Below, piece by piece: positions 46,982-58,424 of a DNA stretch of 64,000 nucleotides (position 1 is the first letter of the stretch; every line of letters begins with the position of its first letter). Under the pieces are notes generated by a model. The model had not been told where the DNA came from. It saw nothing but the letters and a program-made list of their open reading frames with translations, and did no database searches. The DNA comes from Rhizopus sp. PT2906 (lineage: Eukaryota > Mucoromycota > Mucoromycetes > Mucorales > Rhizopodaceae), in NCBI GenBank assembly GCA_025529335.1, contig JAMYHX010000003.1, positions 248,001 through 312,000 on the forward strand, read 5' to 3'. A program made the translations under genes and the position numbers.

Positions 46982-48303
46982 ATGTCTTTCAACATCGTGA
47001 GACGATCTTTTCCTGTTAAAAGGTATAAATAGCACAATATCAATATGACTCAAACTAACCATATCATAGACTATTGACAGCTGGCTACTCTTTCCCATCT
47101 AGTCGTGCTGCAGTTATTATCAAGCCACTACCTAGATATCAGCCTGTCAGACACTTTTCATATGGATATGTACGTTATAATCAGCTACAAACTGAAAATA
47201 AGCCTATCTTGAACGAAACGAATGAGGCAGTTGCAAATCAACCTACATCTCGAATCGGCAAGTTGATTCAACAGTCAAAGGAATTGGTTAAATTTTACAA
47301 GGACGGCATCAAACTTCTTTGGTCGAACCACAAAGAAGCTAAAGTATTGCAGTTAAAGGTTCAGAATGAAGGTTATGAACTAAGTCGATCTGAATTTCAG
47401 TTGATTCATCGGGCTCAAAAGGATATCATCAAGCTTATTCCCTTTGGTATCATTTTCTGTATTCTTCCTGAATCTGTAAAGAAAAGAAAAAATGACAAGA
47501 TCGCGTCGTTAATTTTATACTGTGTAGATCCCCTTACTTGTTATTTATGTACCAGCCATGATCCCAAGCACTTGTTTGAAGGATAGTCAAGTTGTATGTA
47601 AAATCAGGATAACAGAAAAGTGGAGTTTGTGAATTAATTGTTTTTGTAGCAAAAACAACGAGAAAAGTTGGATAAAGTACGACAAAAGATGACAATGAAC
47701 GTATTAAAATCTGCAGAACAAGTTCAAGGGGTAAAAATTCTATTTGTGTGTAGTAAGCGGCATGACTTATGCATTTATCCAGATTACGCCTGAGGACTTT
47801 TTATCTCTTCCCAAGTTTCAACGTATTGCTAAGCATTATGCATATGACTTTGATTTAAGTCGTATCGATAGAAGACATCTTTCTGCTTACTGCAGGTATA
47901 TAATGAATCAACAGTATCAGTAGTACATTGCTAACAACTGCATTAGATTTATGGGTTTGAATGACTATGGTACTCAGGGCATACTTAAGAAAAGACTTGC
48001 AAAATATATGGATTATATAGAAAAGGATGATAAAGTAAGATTAAAGAGATAGTGTATATACCAACAGAGACTTATTCAAAATAGCTTCTTGCTAAAGAGG
48101 GGATTGACAACTTGGATATTAAAGAATTAAGCACTGCAGTTGAAGAACGTGGTATGCGTTCTTTGAACGAGTCTGAGGAGCAAATGAGACGTGCTTTGAA
48201 ATATTGGCTTGCAGTAACTCAGAATCAACAGTCTGGACAGATCACTATTCCACCTGGCTTGCTTGTCTTTAGTAGAATGTTTTTACTTAATGCAAAATAT
48301 TGA
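46982..48303 (+). CDS. LETM1-like mitochondrial inner-membrane protein (short form)
   Basis: LETM1/Mdm38-type proteins affect mitochondrial K+/H+ exchange and bind mitochondrial ribosomes. Exons 46982-47022, 47070-47475, 47528-47593, 47650-47730, 47783-47895, 47947-48034 and 48085-48303 give 337 residues. The N-terminus is a likely presequence (MSFNIVRRSFPVKRLLT). The family core starts at KLIQQSKELVKFYKDGIKLL, has the membrane segment with ILPESIPLLVIYVPAMIPSTC and ends in a helical ribosome-binding-like domain (FQRIAKHYAYDFDL, LNDYGTQGILKKRLAKYM, LKYWLAV). It lacks the long C-terminal coiled coil and EF-hand of LETM1, so it is a short relative. Confidence 0.9.
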
Positions 48304-48538
48304 TAGATAGACACTTAAAATAAAAACAATAGACGTTGAGATATGAACAATACTGAACACTTGCTTATACTTGTCCACCGTACGTTTGCCTTCACTCTAT
48401 TTTTAATGGGGGCTTTTACCTAAAAAGCCAATAGGCGTCACAGCGTGCTGTTACATTGCTAGTTAGTTTTTCGCTGCGGTCAAAATTATTTAATGTCAAG
48501 GAAAATATTTTGCTTCATTTAACCAACATTCAACATAG

Positions 48539-49680
48539 ATGCTTTTGTCAGAAATCAATAGTGAATTGTTAACTTGCATCGCTGGTCATTTACCTTTAAA
48601 GGATTTAAAAACCTTTTCACAAGTCTGTCATCGATTCGCAATCATAGCTCATAGTGATGCTGTTTGGAAAGAGCAACTCTATAACACATACGGTGTAACC
48701 TATAAACTTCCTGAGGAAAGTTGGAAGGACATGTATGAGCGTAAGAGTGAGGATCCGAAAAATTATAGAATATGTCCTCATATTGGATACGTGAATGGAC
48801 AGATATTGAAGCCCTATGCAGCAAAGTATCAGCAGGTGCTCAACTGGTTGCCAAAAAACCTAAACTGTACAACTTGTGGTTCAAACTGTAAGGACAGTGG
48901 ATTGTGTCTCTACATTTGGAAGGGAAATACTAGAAATCGTAAGTATATCACACCAAAAAAAGGGTGAAAATCAGCTAATTTTTTTGACTAGGCTGTAAGG
49001 ATTGTGCCTATAGTTTTCATAAAGCAGTGGAAGGACATGGTATCTTGATTCGAATGAACGTATTGCAACTTTATTGCTTTGATTGTAACAGATTGGTAAT
49101 GATCACCTTAAGCAACTGATAGATCTGTCTACTCATCGTATTTTATAGCTGGGTGAAATGCGAGGAGATGCTAGTGAAGCCTATTACGTCAATCTGTTGT
49201 TAGAGGCATTGACCCATGATAGCGAGAAAGGTAGAGAAGCAATGAGAAATAGAAATCGATGTATGCAAGAACGCGTACTCTATACCGAGCAAGCCGATCG
49301 CTACGCGGTCTTAACAAAAGAAAGATACTATTTCGTAGACAGATTATGGATGTGCTCGTGGTTTCTGCGTTTATGCGATGGTAAATTAGGTGAGGGTCCA
49401 GTGGCAAATGACAGCTTGGAAGATCCCGAAAATCCCGGTAAACTCAATCCTCATTCACGGCCACGTGGATCCTTCAAGGGTGGATTCTCTATTGTCACTC
49501 CAGAGTTATGGGATTACCTTATTAAAACATATGGTTTAAAGGGTGGCACTTATACTTCAGGTATATTTCTATATGATTATCATGATGTTTATATATTTAT
49601 GCTTTAATGTTATAGATGATATCAATGGTCCTGAATATAAAGAATTGAGAGATGCTATTGTAGAATGGAGATTAAACTAG
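48539..49680 (+). CDS. F-box / ZnF-UBP / DUSP protein
   Basis: Probable substrate adaptor for an SCF ubiquitin ligase. Exons 48539-48938, 48992-49095, 49149-49560 and 49616-49680 give 326 residues. An N-terminal F-box spans about residues 1-50 (LLTCIAGHLPLKDLKTFSQV, DAVWKEQLYNTY). Next comes a ZnF-UBP-like module (CPHIGYVNGQ, CTTCGSNCKDSGLCLYIWKG, RCKDCAYSFHKAVEGHGILI, LQLYCFDCNRL). The C-terminal third resembles a DUSP domain (YYFVDRLWMCSWFLRLCDGK, GPVANDSL, GGFSIVTPELWDYLIKTYG). The last two modules usually accompany ubiquitin-specific proteases, but no Cys/His protease boxes are present. The combination suggests ubiquitin recognition by an F-box adaptor; this is inference. Stops are 23 bp from ORC4. 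Confidence 0.8.
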
Positions 49681-49703
49681 ACACTTTTTGTAAATAAAGA
49701 GAA

Positions 49704-51173
49704 TTAGAGACCACCTGTGCCCCATTTCTTGATGATGCTGGGACAATCATACTTGAGGACAGCCTCTGTAATTTGAGCTCTTTCTAACATGAGTTTTGCC
49801 ATACGATACTCTTTGGGACACTTTCCTGATGATTCGACAGGATAGATCAATTCAAACAGCTGTAGATTTTCAAATGCCTATTTTACCCCTTAGAAAAAGC
49901 CCTTTACAAGTATTTGTTATTTACCTTGAGAGCCACTGCGCGTTTGTAAAGCTTCATACCAAAACCTAGTCCCTTCAATTGTGTTCTGTTCATAAATTCT
50001 TTATACTCGTCATAGACCATTTGAAAGTTAAATGTTGTCATTTCTTTCTCCACAAGCTTTTTCATACTAATGATCAAAATGAGCTCCAATAGGGCAATAT
50101 CTCTTAGTAGCTCTGTCTTTGCATCTGCTCTTTGTGCGAGGTTAGACTCTACAAAGTCTTGTGCCAGTAAATGAGGTTGACTAGATAGTTTTATGACAGG
50201 TTGATACTATAAAAAAAATAGGGTTTTTATATGTGACAATAACAATAATCATAATCACTTACAGCTATTTTATGAAATAGACGAATATCTTTAGTCACTT
50301 CATATATCTTTTTCACAATATTGTTCAAGGCAGGATTCTTGAAAAGCTCTTCTACTGACTGATTAAAGCTTTCATGACCTTCGATATGTTTAGGAATGAT
50401 AAATGTTTGCTTGGCCATATTCATAAACTCGTCTAGTGTTGAAGTAGGAAATAGATAGATCTGTCGGTGAGAGAACCTAGACTTGACGCGCTTTTCTAAT
50501 AGATCAAGTGCGTCCAGACGACAGGTTAAACCAATAACTGCCATCGGATTTTGTGCACTTTGAGCAGCGTCAAATAGATTATACAAGAGTGTCTGTTTTG
50601 GTTGTTGAGCAAACAAGTCAAATTCGTCTAGGATGAAGATAACAGGTAATGAAGTCTTGGTGCCTGATTTAAGCAAAGACAATATATATTCGAGTGAATC
50701 TGCAAAAGAGGTCTAGAAAAAATATAAAAAAAGAGTTAGTTTTGATTCCAAAGGGATGTGTATTATATTACAAATGAGCGTTGCTGCTGTTGTTGTTGTT
50801 CAGTGACTAGTTGTCTTGCGATCTCACTTAGAGCCAATCGATCTGTTGTCTCTGTTAGACCGTTTAATTTGACAATACAAAATTCTGGATATAGTCTTCG
50901 CAAGTCTCTGAGAACAGTATTGATAAGAGCGGTTTTGCCTGTACCTCTGTTTCCATATAACAGACAAGAGTTACTCTCTCCTGAGGACACAGTCTGCCGA
51001 AGCAGAGTAAAAAGAGAGTGGTATTGATTATCTAATCCACATAATTCGTTGGGTAATTCTTTTCCGTTGAGCCTTGATAGCAAAAGTGAAATGATGTTGC
51101 TGTTGCATTTATCTAATCGAGGTAGTTTATTTGGTACGAAGATATCTTCTTTGGACGCACGTCTTTTTGACAT
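49704..51173 (-). CDS. ORC4: Origin recognition complex subunit 4
   Basis: AAA+ subunit of the replication origin recognition complex in the nucleus. Minus-strand exons 51173-50772, 50712-50263, 50206-49925 and 49877-49704 give 435 residues. Walker A is YGNRGTGKTALIN, Walker B is VIFILDEFDLFAQQ, and sensor-type segments follow (VIGLTCRLDALDLLEKRVKSRF). The C-terminal winged-helix part includes NFQMVYDEYKEFM and LMLERAQITEAVLKYDCPS, close to Orc4 in other fungi. A Gln run at about residues 126-131 lies at the end of exon 1. Confidence 0.95.
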
Positions 51174-51305
51174 TTTAGATTAATTAAAGCCACTTTTGAT
51201 ATTTTGACTTGAAAGTGAAGTGAGGTTGCATTTATTTAGACCAATCAATTTTATTCTGTAGTAGTGAGTGAAAAAGTGGAAAAATGCCCCAACAAGAAAA
51301 CAAAA
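51174..51305. promoter_or_regulatory. ORC4 upstream region, bordering the 1.5-kb repeat
   Basis: Short region between the ORC4 start and the edge of the 1.5-kb repeat. The ORC4 promoter must fit here or extend into the repeat. No specific site is recognised. Confidence 0.35.
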
Positions 51306-52812
51306 TCTTGATTCCCTCAGTCTTACGTTAGAAGCTACTACAGCTCCAAGTTATTAAGCTACAGCCTCAGTTCGTTGATCAGAGCGATCTCCCAGTTAAA
51401 AATTTCCAGATTTGCAAAAAGGAACTTGCACCTAGAGATCAGCTTATTGCAAAACTCCAACGCACATTACACCGGCAAGACCAGCACTATCCTCAAACAT
51501 CCCTGCTGTATCATCGATAAGTTTAGAAAGCAAAAGGCCAATCAAGCTTATCCGTGTCCTTGCTTTGCTTTACAGTGGCTATATCACAGATATTTCTTTT
51601 TACTTTTTAAAGATCTGTTCGTTTCTAACAGATTCTAGGGAAGCTTGAGTGCATATAGCAGAACTTAGAATTGTACTGAAAATCACTCTTTTTTCTTTTA
51701 AAGTCAAACATATACACTTGAATGAATATTAAAATAGTTATTAAGATGAAAGAACGAAAAGTCAAGTGTGAGAGTAACAAAATGAAGGCTTTATTAAGTG
51801 AGCAATAGTTTGATTTTCAAGCCATTTTAGAAGCAAAGAGAGAGAGCTTTAAACAAGTAGAGATTTTTGTTTTGATAGCCAAGTTTAGAGAGCAAATAGT
51901 GATTTCTTCTTTTTTTTTTTCTTTCCATAAGTCCAGAAGGTCACATTATCGCTAGCTTTCAAACCCAAGATGACCAGAACCATAGACTGCATGCCAGAAG
52001 ACTACAAGGTGTAAACCCTCCATGAAAAAAAAAAGTACTCAAAACCCATATCTCGAAAAACAATCACAGGAAAACTCAGGAAAAGAGAGCTTCAGCGTAC
52101 GAAGAGTGCACCTAAGTACCTAGGACAAAGCTTTTCGAAAACACTGCGGACAGTGCATGCAGTGGGGACATTGGAACATTGAAAGTATCGAGCCCAATAG
52201 GGAGGATTTACAGGCCATTCATCAGCTGTAGAGGCAGAGCCATAACAATAGGAGCATCTCGGAGTGATCCCAGCGTAGAGAAGCAGTGACCTGTCTAGTT
52301 AGTTTTTTTTTTTTTTTTTTTTTTTTTTTGTTTTGTTTTGTTTTTCTATTCTTTTCTTGTAGCAGAGCTTGATAAAGTGTGGCAGAGAGTGGCATGGGCA
52401 AAATTCTTCAGGGGCTTTCCGACGTTGATAAGCATGAGACAGGCATTCACTGGCGTCTTCAGGCAATGATCATTTGTAGGTATTGATAAGCATGAGCAGG
52501 CGTTCACTAGTCTTTCCAGAGATTTGATAAGCATTTGACAAGCATTTGTAGGTGTTTGAACATTTCAACATTTGAGTATTTGAGTGTTTTAGTGTTTGAG
52601 TGTATTGATAAGCGGTGTCAAGCATTATTTGAGCATGAGTAGACATTTTGAGCATTAGCGAGTAGCAGAGATTTCTTTAAGGCTTCATCCCGTGAATAGC
52701 CATTACGATAGAGTAAGGTGCGACAGTAACCATGGAATGGAGCCAGCAAAAGTGAATTTTCTAAACGATGGCATTAGTTATATGTACTTTGAGATCACCC
52801 AGACACTGTTAT
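51306..52812. repeat. ~1.5-kb dispersed inverted repeat, copy 2
   Basis: Reverse complement of 35328-36932 with point changes and small indels. It contains a 27-T run at 52303-52329 that is absent from copy 1, where a mixed A-rich sequence sits at the same place. The right part carries the same AATGCTTATCA-type short units in inverted orientation. No gene is encoded. Confidence 0.85.
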
Positions 52813-52887
52813 ACCATTTTCAACATAGAAAATAATAAAAGCATAGAAGAATTTTTAGAAGAGATAAAGAATGGAAAAAAAAAGTGG

Positions 52888-53022
52888 CTAGTGTGGTTAT
52901 GTTTGATGAAAAGTAACCAAGTGGGTGTTAGGCTGGTGTGGTTATGTTTGGTGAAAGGCAACCAAGTGGGTGTTAGGCTAGCGTGGTTATGTTTGATGAA
53001 AGGTAACCAAGCGAGGATTGAA
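52888..53022 (+). repeat. 45-bp minisatellite, about three copies
   Basis: Three tandem units of 45 bp, each containing GTGGTTATGTTTG, then a GTAACCAAG-like segment and GTGTTAGGCT. The period is a multiple of three and frames remain open on both strands, giving a 15-residue repeat in translation. The expressed status is unknown. It lies between the 1.5-kb repeat and the broken family B gene. Confidence 0.85.
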
Positions 53023-53189
53023 TCAGCTTGGTCAAAAGCACTTTTGCCGTCAATCAATACACTTAACGGGCACACCTGAATTGACAAGGAGAACAAGAAG
53101 GAATACATGTTACTGCATTGTTTTTATTGATACGATCGACCAATGGCAACCGATATGATTGGTATAGAAAACTAGAAAATAAAAAACAG

Positions 53190-54882
53190 TTACAATTTCC
53201 TGTTCGAAATGGATCCCAAAGATGGTCGTCGTTTTATAGGAAGAGATTTTCTTTTTCCTTGTACAAATTCAAATGGCAACGTCGGTAGCTGAGCATTTTT
53301 CATGGGAGCCTTCGATATTGTACGATGGTATACGGCAATTTTGAAGAGGTCATCAAGGGCGCTTATCATAGACATTATGTCATTCTTTGTTTTGGGTATG
53401 GTAACTGTCGCAAGTTCAGTGAACGTATAGATACGAGGGTGAGTATGTGTTAGTGCATAGAATGTGATTGTTGTTCCAAGGGCTTGAAAGCACAACACAC
53501 CGGTCAAATTGCTGGTGACGATCTCCAGTTTTGCGAACACTCCCAAACGGTAAAAATCCATAATTGCCGATACATCTGATGATCCTTCACCCTTCAGTTC
53601 CCCAAAGCATGTACGAAAGGATGGTTGGTATTGTTCGTAGATGGTAACTTCATAATCGGGTCGTCGTCCTACATCCGTGCCGTTTTCAGGGATGGTATTC
53701 GTACATTTAGCCATCTTCTCATCCATTTCATGCAAGTAATGATTGGATAAGGGGATGAACAATTGAACAAGCCAATTCGGATTCACCAATTTCGCCAGCA
53801 TCCAAATCCTTCATAGCAGGTAAGAGTGATTCCACCGCAGCAACAATACTTTGTTCTGGGTGTTGTATTCAGCTTTGTTTGTTATTGAAAAAAGGCTATT
53901 AAGTCGGTGACTTGCGAATTAGATTCTTTATTAAGAGCTAAATATTATTAAATTAAGTTTGTGTGAGAGTTTACTTGGGTAGAGAATCTATGACCGCTAT
54001 TTATATTACTGCCGTCACTGACATTATTTATGTTAATGTTATTATTGTTATACTAGTAGCTACTATAGTTATTATTAGTATAAGTTATTCTTATCAGATG
54101 CGATAGAGGAATGTAAAGTAGAATGCATACTCTACTGTAAGATTATACTCGAGTTATTATAATGATTATCTCATCAAACACGTCACTGGGCCAACTTTTT
54201 TCAAGGCAAGGTTGATCAACTTCTGTCACGTAGCCAAGTTACTGATTTCATTTTCATGATACATTTGGAGGATGCCTTTGATTGACATGAACAAGGCGAG
54301 ATCAAGGATACTCGGCAATGACAACGATTTTAAAACTTCTTGATGCAAAATTGCCAACAAAGAAGGAGGAAATTTTTCGATTGGCATAGATTCGTATTTT
54401 ACGCGTTTTTGTAATACCAACACAGATGAAATGCACCTGTCAACAAGCGAGGACACAATATTAACAAAATGCTAAATCAGTTTAACTGAAAACACTTACA
54501 GAAGATCATTAAAGCACCGATCAATACCCATATTGCTTTGAAAGTTCGACAAGCACGAAGAGAAATAATCATGGAACTTGGTGACAATGTTTGTCTTCTG
54601 TACTATTCAAGGTAAAACATCATCAAGAGCAGGAACCTTGAAACCATGTTGATTCACATATAGTTTCAATTCGTCCTTTGAAATGGTATAGTGCTCACAA
54701 CACGGGTATGCAAAATAACGTACATTTGCATTTCCTGGGTTTCTGTTTCCGGATTTTGCCCTGTATATGTTCGTAGGCAACAGAATGAAATGTCGATTGT
54801 ATATGTGCATTCGTGTTTTTTGATGCGTAGTGAAAGTCATATTGTCAATGCAAAAAGGACATAGCTTTTCAATGATTAACAT
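53190..54882 (-). pseudogene. Broken multidomain gene: zinc-finger N-terminus, PD-(D/E)XK-like C-terminus (family B)
   Basis: Minus-strand gene reading from an ATG at 54882. The N-terminus has a zinc-finger-like CPFCIDNMTFTTHQKTRMH with a following H, then YPCCEHYTISKDELKLYVNQ-HG. A helical middle follows (PPSLLAILHQEVLKSLSLPS, LFMSIKGILQMY), then SIVAAVESLLPAMKDLDAGE, and a C-terminal block RRPDYEV followed by CFGELKGEGSSDVSAIMDFY and a beta-rich tail. The D...E-x-K arrangement resembles a PD-(D/E)XK nuclease core. Damage: an in-frame TGA near 54604, a stop near 54226, an unrelated AT-rich insert of about 300 bp (53875-54178), and a frameshift near 53740-53760. I recall related proteins in many copies in Mucorales but know no function. 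Confidence 0.6.
53875..54178. mobile_element. AT-rich insert splitting the family B pseudogene, possibly a solo LTR
   Basis: About 300 bp with no coding similarity separates two blocks that belong to one protein. It is rich in ATTATTATTG-like runs and contains TACTAGTAGCTACTATAG near 54051-54068. The size and position are consistent with a small insertion such as a solo LTR, but I could not confirm TG...CA ends with a target-site duplication, so the class is open. Confidence 0.35.
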
Positions 54883-56333
54883 AGTATACCAAGGATATGA
54901 TACAAACAAATGAATAATGAATGCACCAACGACAAATGCTAAAGTAAATGTAGAAGCAATGGAATACAACCAAAGTCAGCTATGTATGTTCATTTGTACT
55001 ACATAACTGCAAGAAATCATGCTCCAGCCATCTTGTTTCCAATTACACAGTTGCCATTGTGGAAGGTGAAGATGAACTGGTAAGGCTCTTTCATATCACG
55101 CTTTATTTTCATATAAAATATAATAAAAAATTTCAGTTCCTCTTTTGTACAATTAAAAGAATGTACATATACCGATTAAGAAACGCGAAAACAACCGAGT
55201 TCACTGGTGACGAAGCATTGCTTGGAGAAGAATATTCTAAATTGTTTAAGTTAATTTGGAGAGCAAAGGTAAAGTGCTTGGCAATCGTATTTTATTTCAA
55301 AGTATTGATAATTAAAACAAATTATGTAGGAGATAATAGCAAAACAAGTAAATTGGTTAGTATGTCTAGAAGGTTAATTGATGCTAAATATGAGAGTAGT
55401 GACGAGTGATGTTGAAAAGATCCATTTTCCTCATTTAATCAGGTCTCGAAAATTAAATTATGATATTGAGACGAGAGAGATGATCAACACCTTCTAGTGA
55501 GGCTACTGACTACAATGATTGCTACGATCTATAGGCTTGTTTTTTTTATGGACTAAAGTGCATAGGTAATAGCCTACACTGGATGAGGAGGGGTTTAGTG
55601 GTAATACCCATGACTCCTCAGCGTCTTGCATAAATTCGTTTCCAAACTCATTAAAATCTCCGCCGTGATTATTCTCGGAAACGACTTGAAAGCTCAGTAG
55701 TATAAAAAAAGTATACTTGGTTACCTGCTTCAGCAAGTTCGCGCATTTTTCGCAAATATTGTTTATAAGGACTTCAGAATGCTCAAAAATCCTCTGTTTT
55801 ACTTCAAGAACGCAATAAAAGGATTATCATCAAACAACTCCAACAAAAATATGTGTGCTCGGGAAACAGTTTTTTTTAGCACATTTTAAAGTCTCTTCTT
55901 TTACTGTCCCAGACTCAGAGTTGAACTCATTTAGCAACGCGTAAAGTAGAATTACGATGTATACTGTTTTCGATACTGATAGGCCAAGTTGACAAATTGG
56001 ACAATCTGATCCTCTTTCACATATTCCTTGCAAAGATGGTGTACTGTTTCTTTCTATCGCCATCCGGTTCGTGTTTCGGTCTCAAAAACAGTGATAAAGT
56101 ATTACTATACTAGACCAAGCCGTCATCATAGGTCAAGGGAAAATGACTCTGAAAAAATCAATCAAAATAGGAAAGTGAATAAAAAATATTTTCAAAATGC
56201 GGGGACGAATAGTACGAATGTCCGATCACTTGTTGCATGTGATTCACACTGTCTCCTTTCAATATTCAAGCATGTGAAGTTTTCATTTTCTTTTTTCCCC
56301 CTTCTTTCATTTCTTTTTCTCTTTTTGCTTATA
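54883..56333. other. Region with scattered coding-like fragments, no supported gene
   Basis: Short spliced-looking blocks occur on the plus strand (55059-55410, with a GTAAGG donor at about 55080 and FTGDEALLGEEYSKLFKLIW in the middle) and on the minus strand (56063-55500, including ICERGSDCPICQLGLSVS and INNICEKCANLLKQ). They lack consistent frames and recognisable domains and may be debris of the multicopy families. The last 60 bases before 56334 are a C/T-rich leader for the hydrolase. Confidence 0.35.
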
Positions 56334-58412
56334 ATGTTGGATCATTTAATAGGGAAACCATCGACAAGCTGGAAGAGGATTCAAGTGTTGTTGACATTAA
56401 TTATCGGGTAAGTCTTATAAAATATGTACTGTTCATTGTACTCACATTTTATAGTTGGCACATCGTTTTGAATGGTAAAACAAGGCAATTGCCAAACATA
56501 ATACAAAACATAAATAAGAAATCAGGTAACCCAAGTTGATTTGTTTGTGTATACAATTTATTAATGTATAAAAAAGTGGGCGGTTCACCTTGGAGAATCG
56601 TGTTTGGTGCTTGGTTATTTCAATACTTTGTTAAAAATATCTTTTTGCTTGTTGGTTTAAATGGTGAGTACTCTACTATTTATATATCTTTACTCATAGC
56701 TCTTTATACGTGTCATATAGCCCCTGATCCATTAGCAAGATCCGTAAGTTATATGTACTATGATTGCTTTATAATTTATCATCTACTGTTTTAGTATAGT
56801 CGTAGCTTTTATCGAGCCACTTGGATATTAACCGCTCTTGATGCTGGATTCTTTACTGCTATGCCTCTTAAACCTAAATGGGCACGTGATTTCTTTTCTA
56901 TCCTCTTTTCAGTCTATTACCTCATCTTTGCCGATGCCGCTGAAGAAAAAGTCAGGAGGATTCGTGCGACTATCTCGATTGAGCAGATGCGATGTTCTTG
57001 GGAAAAGGGCTACCAGAATATGTTTTTACGAACATTTTCTCGAATCATGTTTCAACCACGCATGAACATCCGAGATACCATCATCATCGATAGACCCAAT
57101 GATAAGCCTCCTACTGAAATATACCGATACTATGCTAGATCACCAGAGACATTCTCTGATAATGATACCATTATCTTGAATATTCCCGGTGGCGGCTTTG
57201 TAGCTATGCCACCTCCTTGTCATGAAGACCCTATCACTCATTGGGCTAAGCATACAGGCCTTCCTGTGATCAGCATCAACTATAAAAAGGCTCCAGAATA
57301 CTCTTTCCCTTGGCCTATTGAAGAATGCTTTGATATCTACACTAGCATCGTGCAGACAAAGGGTAAAGTAATTGGTCTTTCCGGTAAAAAGAATATCAAC
57401 ATTATTATCATTGGTGACTCAGCGTAAGATAGTGAGAAAGAAAAGAAAAGAAAAAAAGGATACTAACGTTGATAAAGAGGAGGTAACATCTCTTGTGGTG
57501 TGGTCACAAAGGTGATTGAACACCAACAACTTCCAAAGCCTATAGGATTAATCTTGATCTATCCCGCACTTGACTTTGAGTTATCATGTTGGATGTCGCC
57601 CGAGCAATTATCACTTATCCGTGTCGAATCTCAAGCCAACATGTTCCGCTCAAGTTCTTTCAACAACATCTTACAAACAAAGGACCACTTGAGCCACGCG
57701 AGCCCATTGAGCGTTGTGCCCGACGTGGAGAAATCAAGTGGATGGAAAAGACTGTTTGGTATAAAGAAACGGGAGCCCATAAAGGATAAAGTCAAGACAA
57801 CCTATGAGGCATGGGTCTCATCTCGTGTGGCTATGACAAGTCGAATGACATTCTTCAATGATAGATTACTTTCACCTGATATTGTTCGAGCCATGGCTAT
57901 CTGTAAGGTGTCTCTGTTTATATGAAACGTACACTAACACCCTCTTATTAGTATACCTAGGACCCCATGCTCCTCCCGATTTCAGCACAGATTATCTGCT
58001 ATCACCCGTCAACACATCCGATGACATACTCGCTCATTTCCCACCTACTTATATGATGTGTGGTGAAAAAGATCCTCTGGTGGATGATACGGTCATCTTT
58101 GCTGGTCGCATTCGACAAGCTAGATTAAAGTATCGTCAGGAACATCCTTTGGATGAAGCATTCCCTCAAGGTGATAGAGTACGTGTCAAGTTTTTAGAAG
58201 GCATGAGTCATGGATTCTTGCAGATGACTGCTTTCCTACCAGAAGCCACACAGGCCATCAAGACTTTAGGAGATTGGATGATAGAGATTCAAAATAATGT
58301 ACAGAGAAAACCATACAAAAAATTAGGAGATGATCATCTGGCAGAGATCAGCACTAGTGAAAAAGACTTGCTTCACCGTAGAAAACAATTACTAGTCAAC
58401 GGACTCTATTAG
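56334..58412 (+). CDS. Membrane-associated HSL-type alpha/beta hydrolase
   Basis: Probable lipid esterase or deacetylase of the hormone-sensitive-lipase-like alpha/beta hydrolase family. Exons 56334-56407, 56455-56525, 56577-56663, 56721-56743, 56795-57423, 57478-57902 and 57952-58412 give 589 residues. The N-terminus has hydrophobic stretches (IQVLLTLIIG, GAWLFQYFVKNIFLLVGL) that suggest membrane association. The hydrolase domain has the oxyanion strand IILNIPGGGFVAMPPP, the nucleophile GDSAGGN, which forms across the fifth intron, the acid EKDPLVDD and the base GMSHGF. The usual HGGG motif reads PGGG here. The cap region contains LFGIKKREP, and the tail is hydrophilic. It ends 12 bp from the Med1 stop. 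Confidence 0.88.
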
Positions 58413-58424
58413 ATCTTTTCTTTA

